This document shows, piece by piece, positions 35,272-44,717 of a stretch of DNA of 64,000 bases. Where the stretch lies: positions 1 through 64,000 of the forward strand of contig NZ_LODW01000104.1 of assembly GCF_002914525.1 (NCBI RefSeq), in the 5' to 3' direction. The number at the start of each line of letters is the position of its first letter. The first letter of the stretch is position 1. The notes under the pieces were generated by a model. The model made no database searches. It saw only the letters and a list, made by a program, of their open reading frames with translations, and was not told where the DNA came from. Origin of the DNA: Rhizobium hidalgonense (GTDB lineage Bacteria > Pseudomonadota > Alphaproteobacteria > Rhizobiales > Rhizobiaceae). Both the position numbers and the translations under genes were made by a program.

Positions 35272-35388
35272 TTCGGAATCCCGAAATTGGCTGTGGCATT
35301 GAAATGCTTCAATATTCTCCCGGACTCACCCCTCAGGAAGCGCGGCGGATTTCGGAATCCCGAAGCGGCAGTATTTCGGGATTCCGAA
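35272..35388. repeat. Three near-palindromic 14-mers, iteron- or operator-like
   Basis: TTCGGAATCCCGAA occurs at 35272-35285 and 35351-35364 and, exactly inverted, at 35375-35388. Each copy is itself a dyad with one mismatch. The last two lie within the final codons of the winged-helix gene and can pair as a hairpin. Confidence 0.8.
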
Positions 35389-35920
35389 GTGAGGTTTTTT
35401 TCTTCCGGCCGAGGCGTCCGCGTTTGTCGGCGGCAAGCTTACGATCGGTCTCGGACCATTTGCGGCAGTTTTCGGCCGTGCACCGCATCCACTCATCGGT
35501 GGCCGGCGCACCTTCAAAATCGCCGACAAATGTCAGCGTGAACCGGTTGGGATGCGCGACCCCGCTGCCGGCCCGGCCGCGGCGCACCTTGATGAGCCCC
35601 TTATATTCCAGCTCGTCCAGTGCATCGGCGACATATTCGCCGGTGACGCCGTAGGACACGAATTGCGGATGGGTCACGACCAGCTTGCCGTTCTCGAGTG
35701 CTGCGTGGGCGGTGTGTTCGATGACGATGCGGAAGAAAGCCCGGCAGGCATTGGCGCTCAATGTCGTGAAAGCGGGCGATTCCAGCAGCTGGATCGTCAG
35801 CCACTGCCAGCGATGGCTGCCGTCATCGCTCCCGCTCGGCGGGGCGGTATGCTTGCGCACCATCGCCCGCGTCTTTCCGGCATTGGTTCGGCTCTTGTCA
35901 CGAGGGTTGAATTCCACCAT
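35333..35920 (-). CDS. Winged-helix-like plasmid/phage-type DNA-binding protein
   Basis: The 195-residue protein reads WQWLTIQLLESPAFTTLSAN then ACRAFFRIVIEHTAHAALEN-GKLVV, a pattern I recall from rhizobial mobile-element proteins with a replication-initiator-like winged helix (VTGEYVADALDELEYKGLIK). The C-terminus is basic. The last 15 codons contain two of the palindromic 14-mers, which may be its own binding sites. I chose ATG 35920; an upstream extension is not family-like. Function unproven. Confidence 0.65.
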   Translation of the reverse strand: MVEFNPRDKSRTNAGKTRAMVRKHTAPPSGSDDGSHRWQWLTIQLLESPAFTTLSANACRAFFRIVIEHTAHAALENGKLVVTHPQFVSYGVTGEYVADALDELEYKGLIKVRRGRAGSGVAHPNRFTLTFVGDFEGAPATDEWMRCTAENCRKWSETDRKLAADKRGRLGRKKKTSLRNPEILPLRDSEIRRAS

Positions 35921-36200
35921 CAGCCCCTCGCCCCTGTTGCCGGCCGACCCTTCGGCAATCTGCCTGTGCTGCGCGACCGGCAATTCTGTTCGCAAAACAG
36001 GCGACGGCCTGGGCCCGCCTGGGCGAGGACCTCGCCGGTAGAGAAAAATTTGCTCGACATCCGACATTCCATGGTTGCAATTGCGCACACGCTAGCGCAA
36101 GAGCGATCCATGACCTAGGAAAATATTCTTAGTTTGGATCTTATATTCTCCGATTGCGTCTGCTCGGATCAGAGTGCTGAATCTCAGGGGTGGGAGCACG

Positions 36201-36608
36201 ATGCGAATGGTCGATCGAGGGAAGGTGAGCGTGGTGGTTTACGGCAAGCGATTGCTGGTATTGTTATCCGTCTTTTTCGCAAGCGCCGTGCAGGCCTTCC
36301 CTTGCGATCAGCCGATCGTGATATCGAATTGGAAGTCCTGCCAAGTCGGTTAGTTGAGCGATAAGGGCGGCGACGCCGATTGGCAAGCCGTGCCTGAATG
36401 GACTCGCGACAAAGCCGTTTATTTCGGGCATGATCCGCGCGCGCTGGCAACTCACGGACTCTGCAACGCCAAATTCCGTCGCGTCGCGCTCTGCTGGCCA
36501 GGATGGCAAATAGGCGATCCGGACGAGTGCTCATTTCTCCTTTGCAGTGGCTATGTGACAGCTTCGAGCGCAGCGGAGGAGCGGAAAGAGATGTTGGAAG
36601 GCAACTAG
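36201..36608 (+). pseudogene. Exported-protein paralogue interrupted by in-frame TAG
   Basis: The frame matches the intact gene at 46434-46859: signal peptide LLVLLSVFFASAVQAFPCDQ, PIVISNWKSCQVG, then TAG at codon 51, then LSDKGGDADWQAVPEWTRDK and GLCNAKFRRVALCWPGWQIG-DPDEC in the same frame to TGA. One amber codon separates two halves that align throughout. The upstream 130 bases are also similar to those of the intact copy, so a segment was duplicated. Confidence 0.75.
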
Positions 36609-36738
36609 CCAACCGCTCAATAGTTTTTCGCTTCGCTATCTTGGGGCGGAGACTGGAGCGGAGGCGTTTGCCAACAGTTGCGGATTCCCGGCGCTTCAAT
36701 TGTCGTGCGGCTGCGCCCGTGAGGGCCGCCGATCCCTG

Positions 36739-37347
36739 TCATGGATTGACCCATCGGCTGGCGGCAAGAGCGCCCGTCTCGTCATAGGTCAGCAGCGCTC
36801 TGCGATTGCCCTGCCGGCGTAACTGGAACCAGTCCAGCGTCCGGACGCGAAAGATCAACAGGCCGAAATGCGGCTTTCCCTCGGCCTCATCCACGGGACG
36901 GGATAGAGCCGCCTCATCGATCGTGTCAAAGCCACGCTCGTCGCCGGGCGGACCGCCGGCATAGGTCATCCGTGTCCAAGTTGAGAGCTTGCCCCAGGCG
37001 GCGTCGGCTTGGTCGCCGCCGGCGGCATGGCGTTCGACCGTGCCCTGAAGCCGAAACTGCAATTGCGTCTGCGGCCAGAAGCCGAGGATCGTGGCATGCG
37101 GATTTGCCGAAAGCTCCTGCCATTTCGGGCTGCGCATGTCGGTGTGAAATTCCAGCAGCCGCAAAGACCGGTCAGCACGCCGCAGCACCACCATGCGCGC
37201 CTGTGGCCTCGCCTCGGCGTCGACGGAGCAGAGGTTCAAGAACCGGAAACCCGACTGCGGGTTTGCCGCCGCCGCTTCCAGCTCTCGCCATGTCGATGCA
37301 TCGATATCAGCGAGGGTCAGCGGCGCGCCTCCATGCTCCATCTCCAT
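36739..37347 (-). CDS. Pyridoxamine 5'-phosphate oxidase-family FMN-binding protein
   Basis: The 202-residue split-barrel flavoprotein has GFRFLNLCSVDAEARPQARM, the FMN region FHTDMRSPKWQELSANPHA and WPQTQLQFRLQGTVE, and a C-terminus DWFQLRRQGNRRALL as in PdxH-like Alr4036 proteins. It may act on flavin-linked redox of an unknown substrate and is unlikely to be PdxH itself. It starts eight bases after the SDR stop, so the two form an operon. Confidence 0.8.
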   Translation of the reverse strand: MEMEHGGAPLTLADIDASTWRELEAAAANPQSGFRFLNLCSVDAEARPQARMVVLRRADRSLRLLEFHTDMRSPKWQELSANPHATILGFWPQTQLQFRLQGTVERHAAGGDQADAAWGKLSTWTRMTYAGGPPGDERGFDTIDEAALSRPVDEAEGKPHFGLLIFRVRTLDWFQLRRQGNRRALLTYDETGALAASRWVNP

Positions 37348-37355
37348 GGCGCGGC

Positions 37356-38060
37356 TCAGATCGAGCGGGTAATGCCGCCATCGACGCGGATGTTCTGGCC
37401 GGTGATATAGCCGGCGCCCTCGGAGAGCAGGAAGGCAACCGTCGCCGCGATTTCCTCGGCCGTGCCGTAGCGGCCCATCGGCACGCTGTCACGCCGTTCG
37501 TCGGTGGCGGGCAGGCTGTCGATCCAGCCGGGCAGGACGTTGTTCATGCGGATGTTCTTGGCCGCATAAGTATCGGCGAAGATCTTGGTGAAGGTCGCGA
37601 GCCCCGCCCTGGCAAACGCCGAAGTTGGGAACATCGGCGACGGCTCGAAGGCCCATGCCGTCGAGATATTGACGATGGCGCCGCCGCCCTGCGCTTCCAT
37701 GATCGGCGCGACCAGCCGGATCGGCCGCACGGCGCTGAGGAAATAGACCTCCAAACCCTTGTGCCAGTCCTCGTCGGATATTTCGAGGATCGGCGCGCGC
37801 GGACCGTGGCCGGCTGAGTTGACCAGTGCGTCGATCCGCCCCCATTTCTCCATCGCCAGATCGACGAGCCGCTTGACATCATCGTTCACCAGGTTCGAGC
37901 CAGTGACGCCGACACCGCCCAATTCCCTGGCGAGCGCTTCGCCCTTGCCCGACGAGGAGAGCACCGCAATGTGATAGCCGTCGGCAGCCAGTTTCCTGGC
38001 AGCGGCAGCACCCATGCCGGAACCGCCTGCGGTGATGAGAGCGACTTTTTCGTTCGGCAT
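37356..38060 (-). CDS. Short-chain dehydrogenase/reductase lacking the catalytic Tyr
   Basis: The 234-residue SDR has the cofactor motif ITAGGSGMGAAAARKLAADG and NSAGHGPRAPI, plus NISTAWAFEPSP. The YxxxK position reads FARAGLATFTK, so the usual catalytic tyrosine is absent; relatives I recall share this substitution, so it is a subfamily trait. The end is GYITGQNIRVDGG. It is divergent from a LysR gene and co-directional with the flavoprotein gene. Confidence 0.85.
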   Translation of the reverse strand: MPNEKVALITAGGSGMGAAAARKLAADGYHIAVLSSSGKGEALARELGGVGVTGSNLVNDDVKRLVDLAMEKWGRIDALVNSAGHGPRAPILEISDEDWHKGLEVYFLSAVRPIRLVAPIMEAQGGGAIVNISTAWAFEPSPMFPTSAFARAGLATFTKIFADTYAAKNIRMNNVLPGWIDSLPATDERRDSVPMGRYGTAEEIAATVAFLLSEGAGYITGQNIRVDGGITRSI

Positions 38061-38141
38061 TGGAGCCTCCAATCGTTGAATTGTGCAGCAGTATGCCAGA
38101 GACCGCATCGACTTTCGCGCCAGAAAGAAACGTGTCAGACT

Positions 38142-38154
38142 GTAGAAAATCTAC
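38142..38154. promoter_or_regulatory. Candidate LysR binding dyad
   Basis: GTAGA-AAA-TCTAC is a perfect dyad between the divergent SDR and LysR genes, 25 bases before the LysR start. Confidence 0.4.
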
Positions 38155-38178
38155 TGGATTGCCTCCCGGGAAAAACCA

Positions 38179-39054
38179 ATGATCCAACCTCGCCGCACGC
38201 TGCCGCCGCTGAACGCCCTTCGCGCCTTCGAGGTCTCGGGCCGCCGGTTGAATTTCCGCGCCGCCGCCGAGGAGCTAGGGGTGTCGCAGGGGGCGGTGGC
38301 GCAGCAGGTGCGCGCCTTGGAAGATCAACTCGGCCTGATGTTGTTTCAGCGCCTCCCGCGCGGCCTGGCCCTGACCCCGCAGGGCGCTGCCTATCTTTCC
38401 GATGTGAGCCGCGCCTTCGATACGCTCGGTGAGGCGACCGGACGGCTTCTCGCACGGCCGGACGCCGTGACGATCAGCGTCACCCCGACTGTCGCCGCCA
38501 AGCTGCTGATCCCGCGCCTTGCCGAGTTCAAGGCGGCCCTTCCCGACGTTGAACTGCGAACGGTCGCCACCGAGGCGCTGTCCGATTTCGATCGCGATCA
38601 GGTGGACATTGCCGTGCGGCTGACCCGCCGGCCGTTTCCGGCCTCCCTGGAGGCAAGGCTGCTGTTTCGCCAGGAACTCGTCGCCGTCGCCAGTCCCCAT
38701 TTGGTCAAGGGCTTGGCGCTTCCGCTGACGGCCGCGGCACTTCGCACACTGCCGCTGCTGCACGACACAGTCAGCCCCTGGCCGCTCGTCCTGCAATCAC
38801 GCGAGAAGCTGCCGGGTGCGGTGTTCAACCACACGACGCTGGCGCTGGATGCGGCACTCGCCGGCCAGGGCGTCGCCTTGGCATGCCGGGCTTTCGTGGC
38901 GGCGGATATCGAGGCCGGGCGGCTGGTGCAGGTGACGGATGCGACAACGACGATCGAACCCGACTATTTCCTGATCCGCAAACGTTCGTCATCGCCGCGA
39001 AGGGCCGTCGATGCGGTATGGCACTGGTGTGCAGCCCGGCTGTCGCTCGACTGA
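38179..39054 (+). CDS. LysR-family regulator, GcvA-like
   Basis: The 291-residue regulator begins with RRTLPPLNALRAFEVSGRRL then NFRAAAEELGVSQGAVAQQV, the standard winged helix-turn-helix of GcvA-type LysR proteins, followed by a substrate-binding domain (VTISVTPTVAAKLLIPRLAE). It is divergent from the SDR/flavoprotein pair and probably controls it. The inducer is unknown. The start is ATG 38179. Confidence 0.9.
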   Translation: MIQPRRTLPPLNALRAFEVSGRRLNFRAAAEELGVSQGAVAQQVRALEDQLGLMLFQRLPRGLALTPQGAAYLSDVSRAFDTLGEATGRLLARPDAVTISVTPTVAAKLLIPRLAEFKAALPDVELRTVATEALSDFDRDQVDIAVRLTRRPFPASLEARLLFRQELVAVASPHLVKGLALPLTAAALRTLPLLHDTVSPWPLVLQSREKLPGAVFNHTTLALDAALAGQGVALACRAFVAADIEAGRLVQVTDATTTIEPDYFLIRKRSSSPRRAVDAVWHWCAARLSLD

Positions 39055-39095
39055 TGCATAGCGGTATGGGATGCCAACAGACATAAAGAGAAAAG

Positions 39096-39392
39096 CTATG
39101 GTGCGCCTTCAGGGATCAGAAGGATCAGCATTCCCTCACCCGCCGCGTCGCTGATTGCCGGTGAGATTTGCCGCAGCGGCCCGCGCGCAATGAGCGTCTC
39201 CGGCCGAGGGCGTTTCCCGGGACCCGGATCGGCAAAGGCTGAAAACTGATGTTCCAAGTCGGAGATCGCCATGAAGGACGTCGCGACGATCGCTTCGCCG
39301 CAGGCGGCGCATCGCAGAATGTACGAGCCGCGGTGGACGATCGCCTCTGTTTTGTCCAATCCGCACGAGGGGCAGGCCAAGATATCGTTCAT
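39096..39392 (-). CDS. Small zinc-ribbon protein
   Basis: The 98-residue protein has CPSCGLDKTEAIVHRGSYIL then RCAACGEAI: two CxxC knuckles about 20 residues apart, a zinc ribbon. The rest has no recognisable domain. It may bind nucleic acid or be a small regulatory protein. No clear operon partner other than the small membrane protein 45 bases upstream. Confidence 0.65.
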   Translation of the reverse strand: MNDILACPSCGLDKTEAIVHRGSYILRCAACGEAIVATSFMAISDLEHQFSAFADPGPGKRPRPETLIARGPLRQISPAISDAAGEGMLILLIPEGAP

Positions 39393-39437
39393 CGGTTCAC
39401 TCCGGGGTGAGTCCCTGCCCTTCCGAAGACGGTCAGC

Positions 39438-39617
39438 CTATGAGGCGGCGGCCAGAATGATGGCGATGACAAGCAGCATCGGACCCATCCATTTGAAATG
39501 GCGAACCAACGGCGGGGTGGCCGAATAGCCTGGCATCGGCAGATAACCAAAGCCCACCGATGTCATCCACAGGCCGGCGCAAAACATGATGATTTCGTCG
39601 ATATAGGCTGCGATCAT
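39438..39617 (-). CDS. Small two-helix membrane protein
   Basis: The 59-residue protein MIAAYIDEIIMFCAGLWMTS-VGFGY has helices at about residues 8-24 and 44-58. It uses ATG 39617. Function unknown. Between 39618 and 39917 I see no gene. Confidence 0.5.
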   Translation of the reverse strand: MIAAYIDEIIMFCAGLWMTSVGFGYLPMPGYSATPPLVRHFKWMGPMLLVIAIILAAAS

Positions 39618-39917
39618 GGCTCTCCTGCCGTCGTAAGGACACTGCGTCAATCTCCGTCTCGACAGGCGAAGCCGCCCATCACAGCATGGGCCGCATCGAA
39701 GACAAGTGCCCACATGGCAATGGGCCGAGCTGCTTGCGATCAAGCTTCGGCGGCAAGGTTTTCCCCGGGCCTGCCGTCGAACCTCAATTAAACATCCGGC
39801 GGCCCTTTGGAGAAGGCCAAAAATTAAACTCAAGGTGGCAATGCCATTTCGAATCCCGTAAGCATCTGGCACTCGCAAAGGAATGCGACCCGCTACAGCC
39901 ATTCTCGGGAATATTTC

Positions 39918-40439
39918 ATGCACAACGCCAAATTCCTTCGCGCCGCTGCCTTCTCGCTCTGCGCCGCTCTTCAGATTTTCCAGGCCGAAAACCTTATGGC
40001 GGCTTCGGCGAATGCAAAGTTCTTTGACGCGGCCCTGTGCAAGCCGCCCTATACGATGACTTCGGCGACGGAGATCTATGATGCCGCGGAAGCTCTGGCC
40101 AAGCCGGACACCTCTTCGCTCGGTGCGGCGATCTACAAGCTGCCGAGTGAGATAGGCCGCGACGGCTTCAAATCGACCGAGGTATTCTTTGCCAGCAACG
40201 CCGTCGGAATTCTGGTCGAGGGCCAACGCGCTGACGATCTGGCGGCAAAATACGGCTTGAAGCCGGAGACCTCGGACCTACTCGGAACATCCACCAAAGG
40301 CTATTCGCGCGCGCTTCCGGCAGATCAGCAGCCCGAACCTGGACTTGCCGGCCCCGGAAAGGTCTCGATCGTCGCTCGCCAGGGAGATGCGTTGCCTGGC
40401 AAAACCTTGCTGGCGTGTGAATTCGTTCAGGATTTTTAA
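39918..40439 (+). CDS. Exported protein of unknown function
   Basis: The 173-residue protein has a signal peptide (FLRAAAFSLCAALQIFQAEN, probably cleaved after residue 31) and a mature part with two cysteines (ALCKPP.., LLACEF) that could form a disulfide. I do not recognise the family. It is alone on its strand; 40440-40711 holds no supported gene. Confidence 0.6.
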   Translation: MHNAKFLRAAAFSLCAALQIFQAENLMAASANAKFFDAALCKPPYTMTSATEIYDAAEALAKPDTSSLGAAIYKLPSEIGRDGFKSTEVFFASNAVGILVEGQRADDLAAKYGLKPETSDLLGTSTKGYSRALPADQQPEPGLAGPGKVSIVARQGDALPGKTLLACEFVQDF

Positions 40440-40711
40440 AAGGCGCTGCGTCGTCGGGGATCCTGCCTCCGGCGGCCTGGTCAACAGCCAAATGGGGGGC
40501 GACGACCGTGCCCTGCTCGCCGACGCCGCGAACGGCGGGGCAGGAAAGGAATAGCTCGCCGGAGCTTTCGCTTGTAGCCGTAGGGAAAGATCGCGGGTAA
40601 GGTTGTGGGTACGGAAGTAAATCCGGCTGCGTCGGGCTGCGGACTCTCGTGAAATCTAAAGCAGTGGGCCAACCGCCATATAAAGCGTGTTTTCGGGTCG
40701 GGAGGTGCGCT

Positions 40712-43700
40712 ATGGACGAAGAACAATCTGGGAAGCATGTAAGCACGGATCACCAGCCGAAAACGAAGCCTAGCGACTCATTGAGAAAGAGCGACGGCAA
40801 GGCCGATATCCAAAGCGACGACATATCGGCGCTTCCGATTATCGGCATCGGCGCATCGGCAGGCGGCATTTCGGCGCTCAGCCGGTTCTTTGACGCAATG
40901 CCCGATGACAACGGCTGCGCCTTTGTGGTTGTGCTGCACCTTGATCCGGTGCGCGAGAGCGAACTCGCGCGCATATTGAGCGCCCACACCGCCATGCCGG
41001 TTGCCCAGATCACCGACGGAACGACGATCGCGCCAGGCCATGTTTACGTCATCGCTCCCGGTTCCGATTTGAGCGTCCGAGACGGAGCGCTGCACATGGC
41101 CAAACCTTCCGCATCACACGGCCACCCGGTTGATGTGCTGTTCAGTTCACTTGCGCGCGATCGGGGCGAGCGAGCGATTGCCGTCGTCCTTTCGGGAACC
41201 GGAAGCAACGGTACGGAAGGCCTCAGGGACATCCGAGCCGAGGGCGGCATGAGCCTGGTGCAGGCGCCCGAGACCGCAGAATTCGACGGCATGCCGAGGA
41301 GCGCCATTCTGGCCGGCATGGCCGACCACGTCCTGCCTCCGGAAAAAATGCCGGAGGCTCTGCTTGCCTTCGTAAAACATGGCTACATCGTGCATCCCGC
41401 GGCCATCGACGTCAGCTCGTCCGAGAGCCCGGCAACGCTGGGCAATGTGCTGGATCTTTTGCGGGCTCGCGGCGGTTACGATTTCCGGGGCTACAAGCAC
41501 TCGACGCTCGGGCGGCGTGTCCATCGTCGTCTTGGACTGAGAAATATCGATACTCTGGATGCCTATGTCGACGACCTCAGGACCAATCCGCATGAGCTCA
41601 CGACGCTGGCTGGCGACCTGATGATCAACGTGACCGGATTCTTCCGGGATGCCGAGGCATGGAAGGCTTTGGCTGAACTGGTGATCGCCCCCATTGTCGA
41701 GCAGCGTGAGACCGGCGCGGCAATCCGTGTCTGGACGCCTGCCTGCTCCACCGGCGAGGAAGCCTATACCATTGCCATGCTGGTGACGGAACTGGCTGAA
41801 GCGGCTGGAAAGCGGTTCCAACTCAAGGTGTTCGCCACCGATGCCCAGGAAGAAAATCTTCGAAAGGCGCGGGAGGGCAGTTATCCGGCGGCCGCCATGT
41901 CTGCTTTCCCTGCGGCGCGCCTGAAACGCTTCTTCGAAAAACACGACAGTATGTTCCAGGTCAGCAAGGAGCTTCGAGACATGGTCGTGTTCGCGGCACA
42001 GAACCTGCTGCGCGATCCCCCCTTCTCCCGGCTGGACCTGGTAACCTGCCGCAATGTGCTGATCTATCTGGATGCCGAATCGCAGCAGCGGATCATCACT
42101 CTATGTCATTTTGCCCTGCGTCCCGGCGGACATCTTTTTCTGGGCAATGCCGAAACGATTGGCCGGCATGAGGAGTTATTCGAAACCGAGTCGAAGAAAT
42201 GGCGGATCTACCGGAAACTCGGCGCAGGACGGCATCATCTCATCGATCATCCGCCGACGCGCCTATCAACTGGACTATTGCCGATGGATAAATCGACACC
42301 GCCCCCTGAGCCTAATCTGCCGGCTGCGGAACTGGCCCGACGTGCGCTGCTCGATCGCTTCGCCCCTGCATCGGTGCTGATCGACGAGAAGGCGCGCGTA
42401 TTGTATTTCCACGGAACGACCAGGGAATATCTGGAGCATCCGTCAGGGGAACCGACCCGGGATTTGCTTTTGATGGCGCGTGATGGGCTGGCCCCCACAC
42501 TTCGCGCCGCGATCCGACAAGCATCCAGAGAGAACAGGAGCGTCACTGTCGATGCCTTGATGCGCGAAGACAAGGTCGGCCTTTCCGTCACGATGACGGT
42601 GACACCGGTGCCGAGTGCTGCCCAGAGCGGCCCGTTCCTTCTCGTCAGTTTTGTCCCAGCCTTGCCGCAGCTCGATCACACAAGGATGCCTGTCGGCGAG
42701 GCCGCCGAAGACGCCTCGGCGGGCGAACGCGCTTTGCTGGAAGAATTGAAGGCCACGCGCGCCGAGTTGCAGAACACCATCGAACATCAGGAAACCACCA
42801 ACGAGGAATTGAAGGCCTCGAACGAGGAAGCGATCTCGATGAACGAGGAGCTTCAATCGACCAACGAGGAACTCGAGACTTCGAAGGAGGAGCTGCAGTC
42901 CTTCAACGAGGAACTGAATACCGTCAACAGCCAGCTTCAGTACAAGATCGGTGAGCTGGAAAGTACGACCAACGACCTTCACAATCTCCTGACCGGATCG
43001 GAAACGGCGACCCTGTTCCTCGACGAGACGTTTCGCATTCGCTGGTTCGCCCCTGCCATCAAGGACCTGTTCGATCTTGCGCCATCCGATGTCGGGCGGC
43101 CGATTTCCGCTTTCGCGCAGAAGTTCTTCGATGAGAATCTCCTGCGCGACGCCGAGACCGTCCTGAAGAAACTGAGGCCATCGAGGTCGAAGTACCAAGC
43201 TCCGACCGCTGGTATTTGCGACGGATGCTGCCCTATCGCACACAGGACAATCGCATTGCGGGTGTCGTGATCACATTCCACAATATCACCGACCGAAAAC
43301 GCGACGCCGACGCGATCAACGACGCCCGCATATTTGCGGAAACCATCGTTCGAACCGTCCAGCATCCATTGCTGGTGCTCAACCGCGATCTGCGTGTCCA
43401 GACAGCCAATATAGCTTTCCGCGAACTCTTCGCTGTGTTCGAGGAAGAGCCGAAGGGACGTTTGATCTTTGAACTGGGGAGCGGCGAATGGAATAATCCT
43501 CCGCTTCGCTCGCTTCTGGACAAGGTCGTCTCTGCCGGCGACGAAATCCACAATTTCGAGATCGAACAGGATTTCCGCCTGAGTGGACACAAATCCATGC
43601 TGCTCACCGCAAGCCGGCTGCCGCAGCAGCGGGGTCGGGACGAGTTGATCCTGGTGGGGATCGAAGACGTCACCGATCGCAAGCGCGCGGCGCGGCATCG

Positions 43701-44280
43701 GGAAATCCTCATCGCCGAACTCAATCATCGTGTGAAAAATACATTGGCGGTGATCCAGTCGATCGCCAGCCAGACCCTAAGCCAGGCTTCGACGGTGGAG
43801 GAAGCGCGCAATGCCTTCGGTTCGCGATTGGTCAACCTGGCTAAAGCGCACGACGTGCTGACCCGAGAAAGCTGGGACGGCGCCGATCTTGTCAATATCG
43901 TCACCGACACGGTCAATCCGCATGCGGGGGGAGAAAATCGCTTCCGCATCGAGGGTCCGCATGTTCGGCTGGGACCGAGCTCGGCGCTGGCAATGTCGAT
44001 GGCTCTGCATGAATTGTGCACCAACGCCGCGAAATACGGAGCGCTCTCCAGTGATGCAGGCCAAGTCGCCATCATCTGGCGGCTCGTCGGAGAGGGTGAC
44101 GACCGCCGCCTGAATTTCACCTGGTCAGAGAATGGCGGGCCTCCCGTGAACATTCCGACGCGCAAGGGTTTCGGATCCCGTCTGATCGAACGTGCCTTGG
44201 CCCAGGAACTTAGCGGCACAGTCAGCGTTACCTACGAGCCGTCGGGCGCGATATGCATCATCGATGCGCCAATGCCGTGA
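40712..44280 (+). pseudogene. CheB-CheR-PAS-HWE histidine kinase fusion with frameshift
   Basis: The first frame (to 43270) holds a CheB methylesterase domain (IIGIGASAGGISALSRFF), a CheR methyltransferase domain (RVWTPACSTGEEAYTIAML), a long heptad coiled coil (NEELQSTNEELETSKEELQS) and the start of a PAS domain. At about 43170-43180 homology shifts frame by one base; the second frame carries the rest, PAS and an HWE-type kinase with ELNHRVKNTLAVIQSIASQT. ATG 40712 follows GGGAGG. The only lesion is a missing base, so it may be a recent mutation or a sequencing error. It is followed by a response regulator. Confidence 0.8.
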
Positions 44281-44337
44281 CAGCGATAGGGTTGGGGACA
44301 CCGATGGTTTGGGGACGGCGATGGGTAGGCGCCACAC

Positions 44338-44706
44338 ATGACCAAACGAGGAGCGTTGCGGATTCTCGTCGTCGAGGATGAAGTCCTGGTCGCGATGATG
44401 CTCGAAGACTTGCTGATCGAAATGGGGCATGAGGTCGTCGGTCCTGCATTTCGCATTCACGACGCACTGGAATTTGCGCGGCAAGCCGACCTTCACTTCG
44501 CAATACTCGACGTCAATCTTGCGGGGAGCCAGTCGTTCCCCGTCGCAGATATCCTGCGCGAGCGACATATCCCGTTCGTCTTTGCCACCGGTTACGGTGC
44601 CGAGGGCTTCCGAGATGGCTATCGTGATGATGTCACCCTGCATAAGCCCTACGATTTTGGCGACCTCGAGCGGGCAATCGCAGCGGTATTGGTGAGCCAT
44701 TGCTGA
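44338..44706 (+). CDS. Single-domain response regulator
   Basis: The 122-residue receiver domain has the acidic pair in ILVVEDEVLVAMMLEDLL, the phospho-acceptor Asp in AILDVNLAGSQSFP, the Thr/Ser-region FVFATGYG and the Lys of LHKPYDF. No output domain. It lies 57 bases after the HWE kinase and is the likely partner, as in rhizobial HWE systems. It is convergent with cheB. Confidence 0.9.
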   Translation: MTKRGALRILVVEDEVLVAMMLEDLLIEMGHEVVGPAFRIHDALEFARQADLHFAILDVNLAGSQSFPVADILRERHIPFVFATGYGAEGFRDGYRDDVTLHKPYDFGDLERAIAAVLVSHC

Positions 44707-44717
44707 CCGGAAGCATT

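Noticed and set aside
43160..43190. Programmed -1 frameshift in the CheB-CheR fusion
   Set aside because: No X-XXY-YYZ heptamer in the zero frame and no strong downstream structure was evident.
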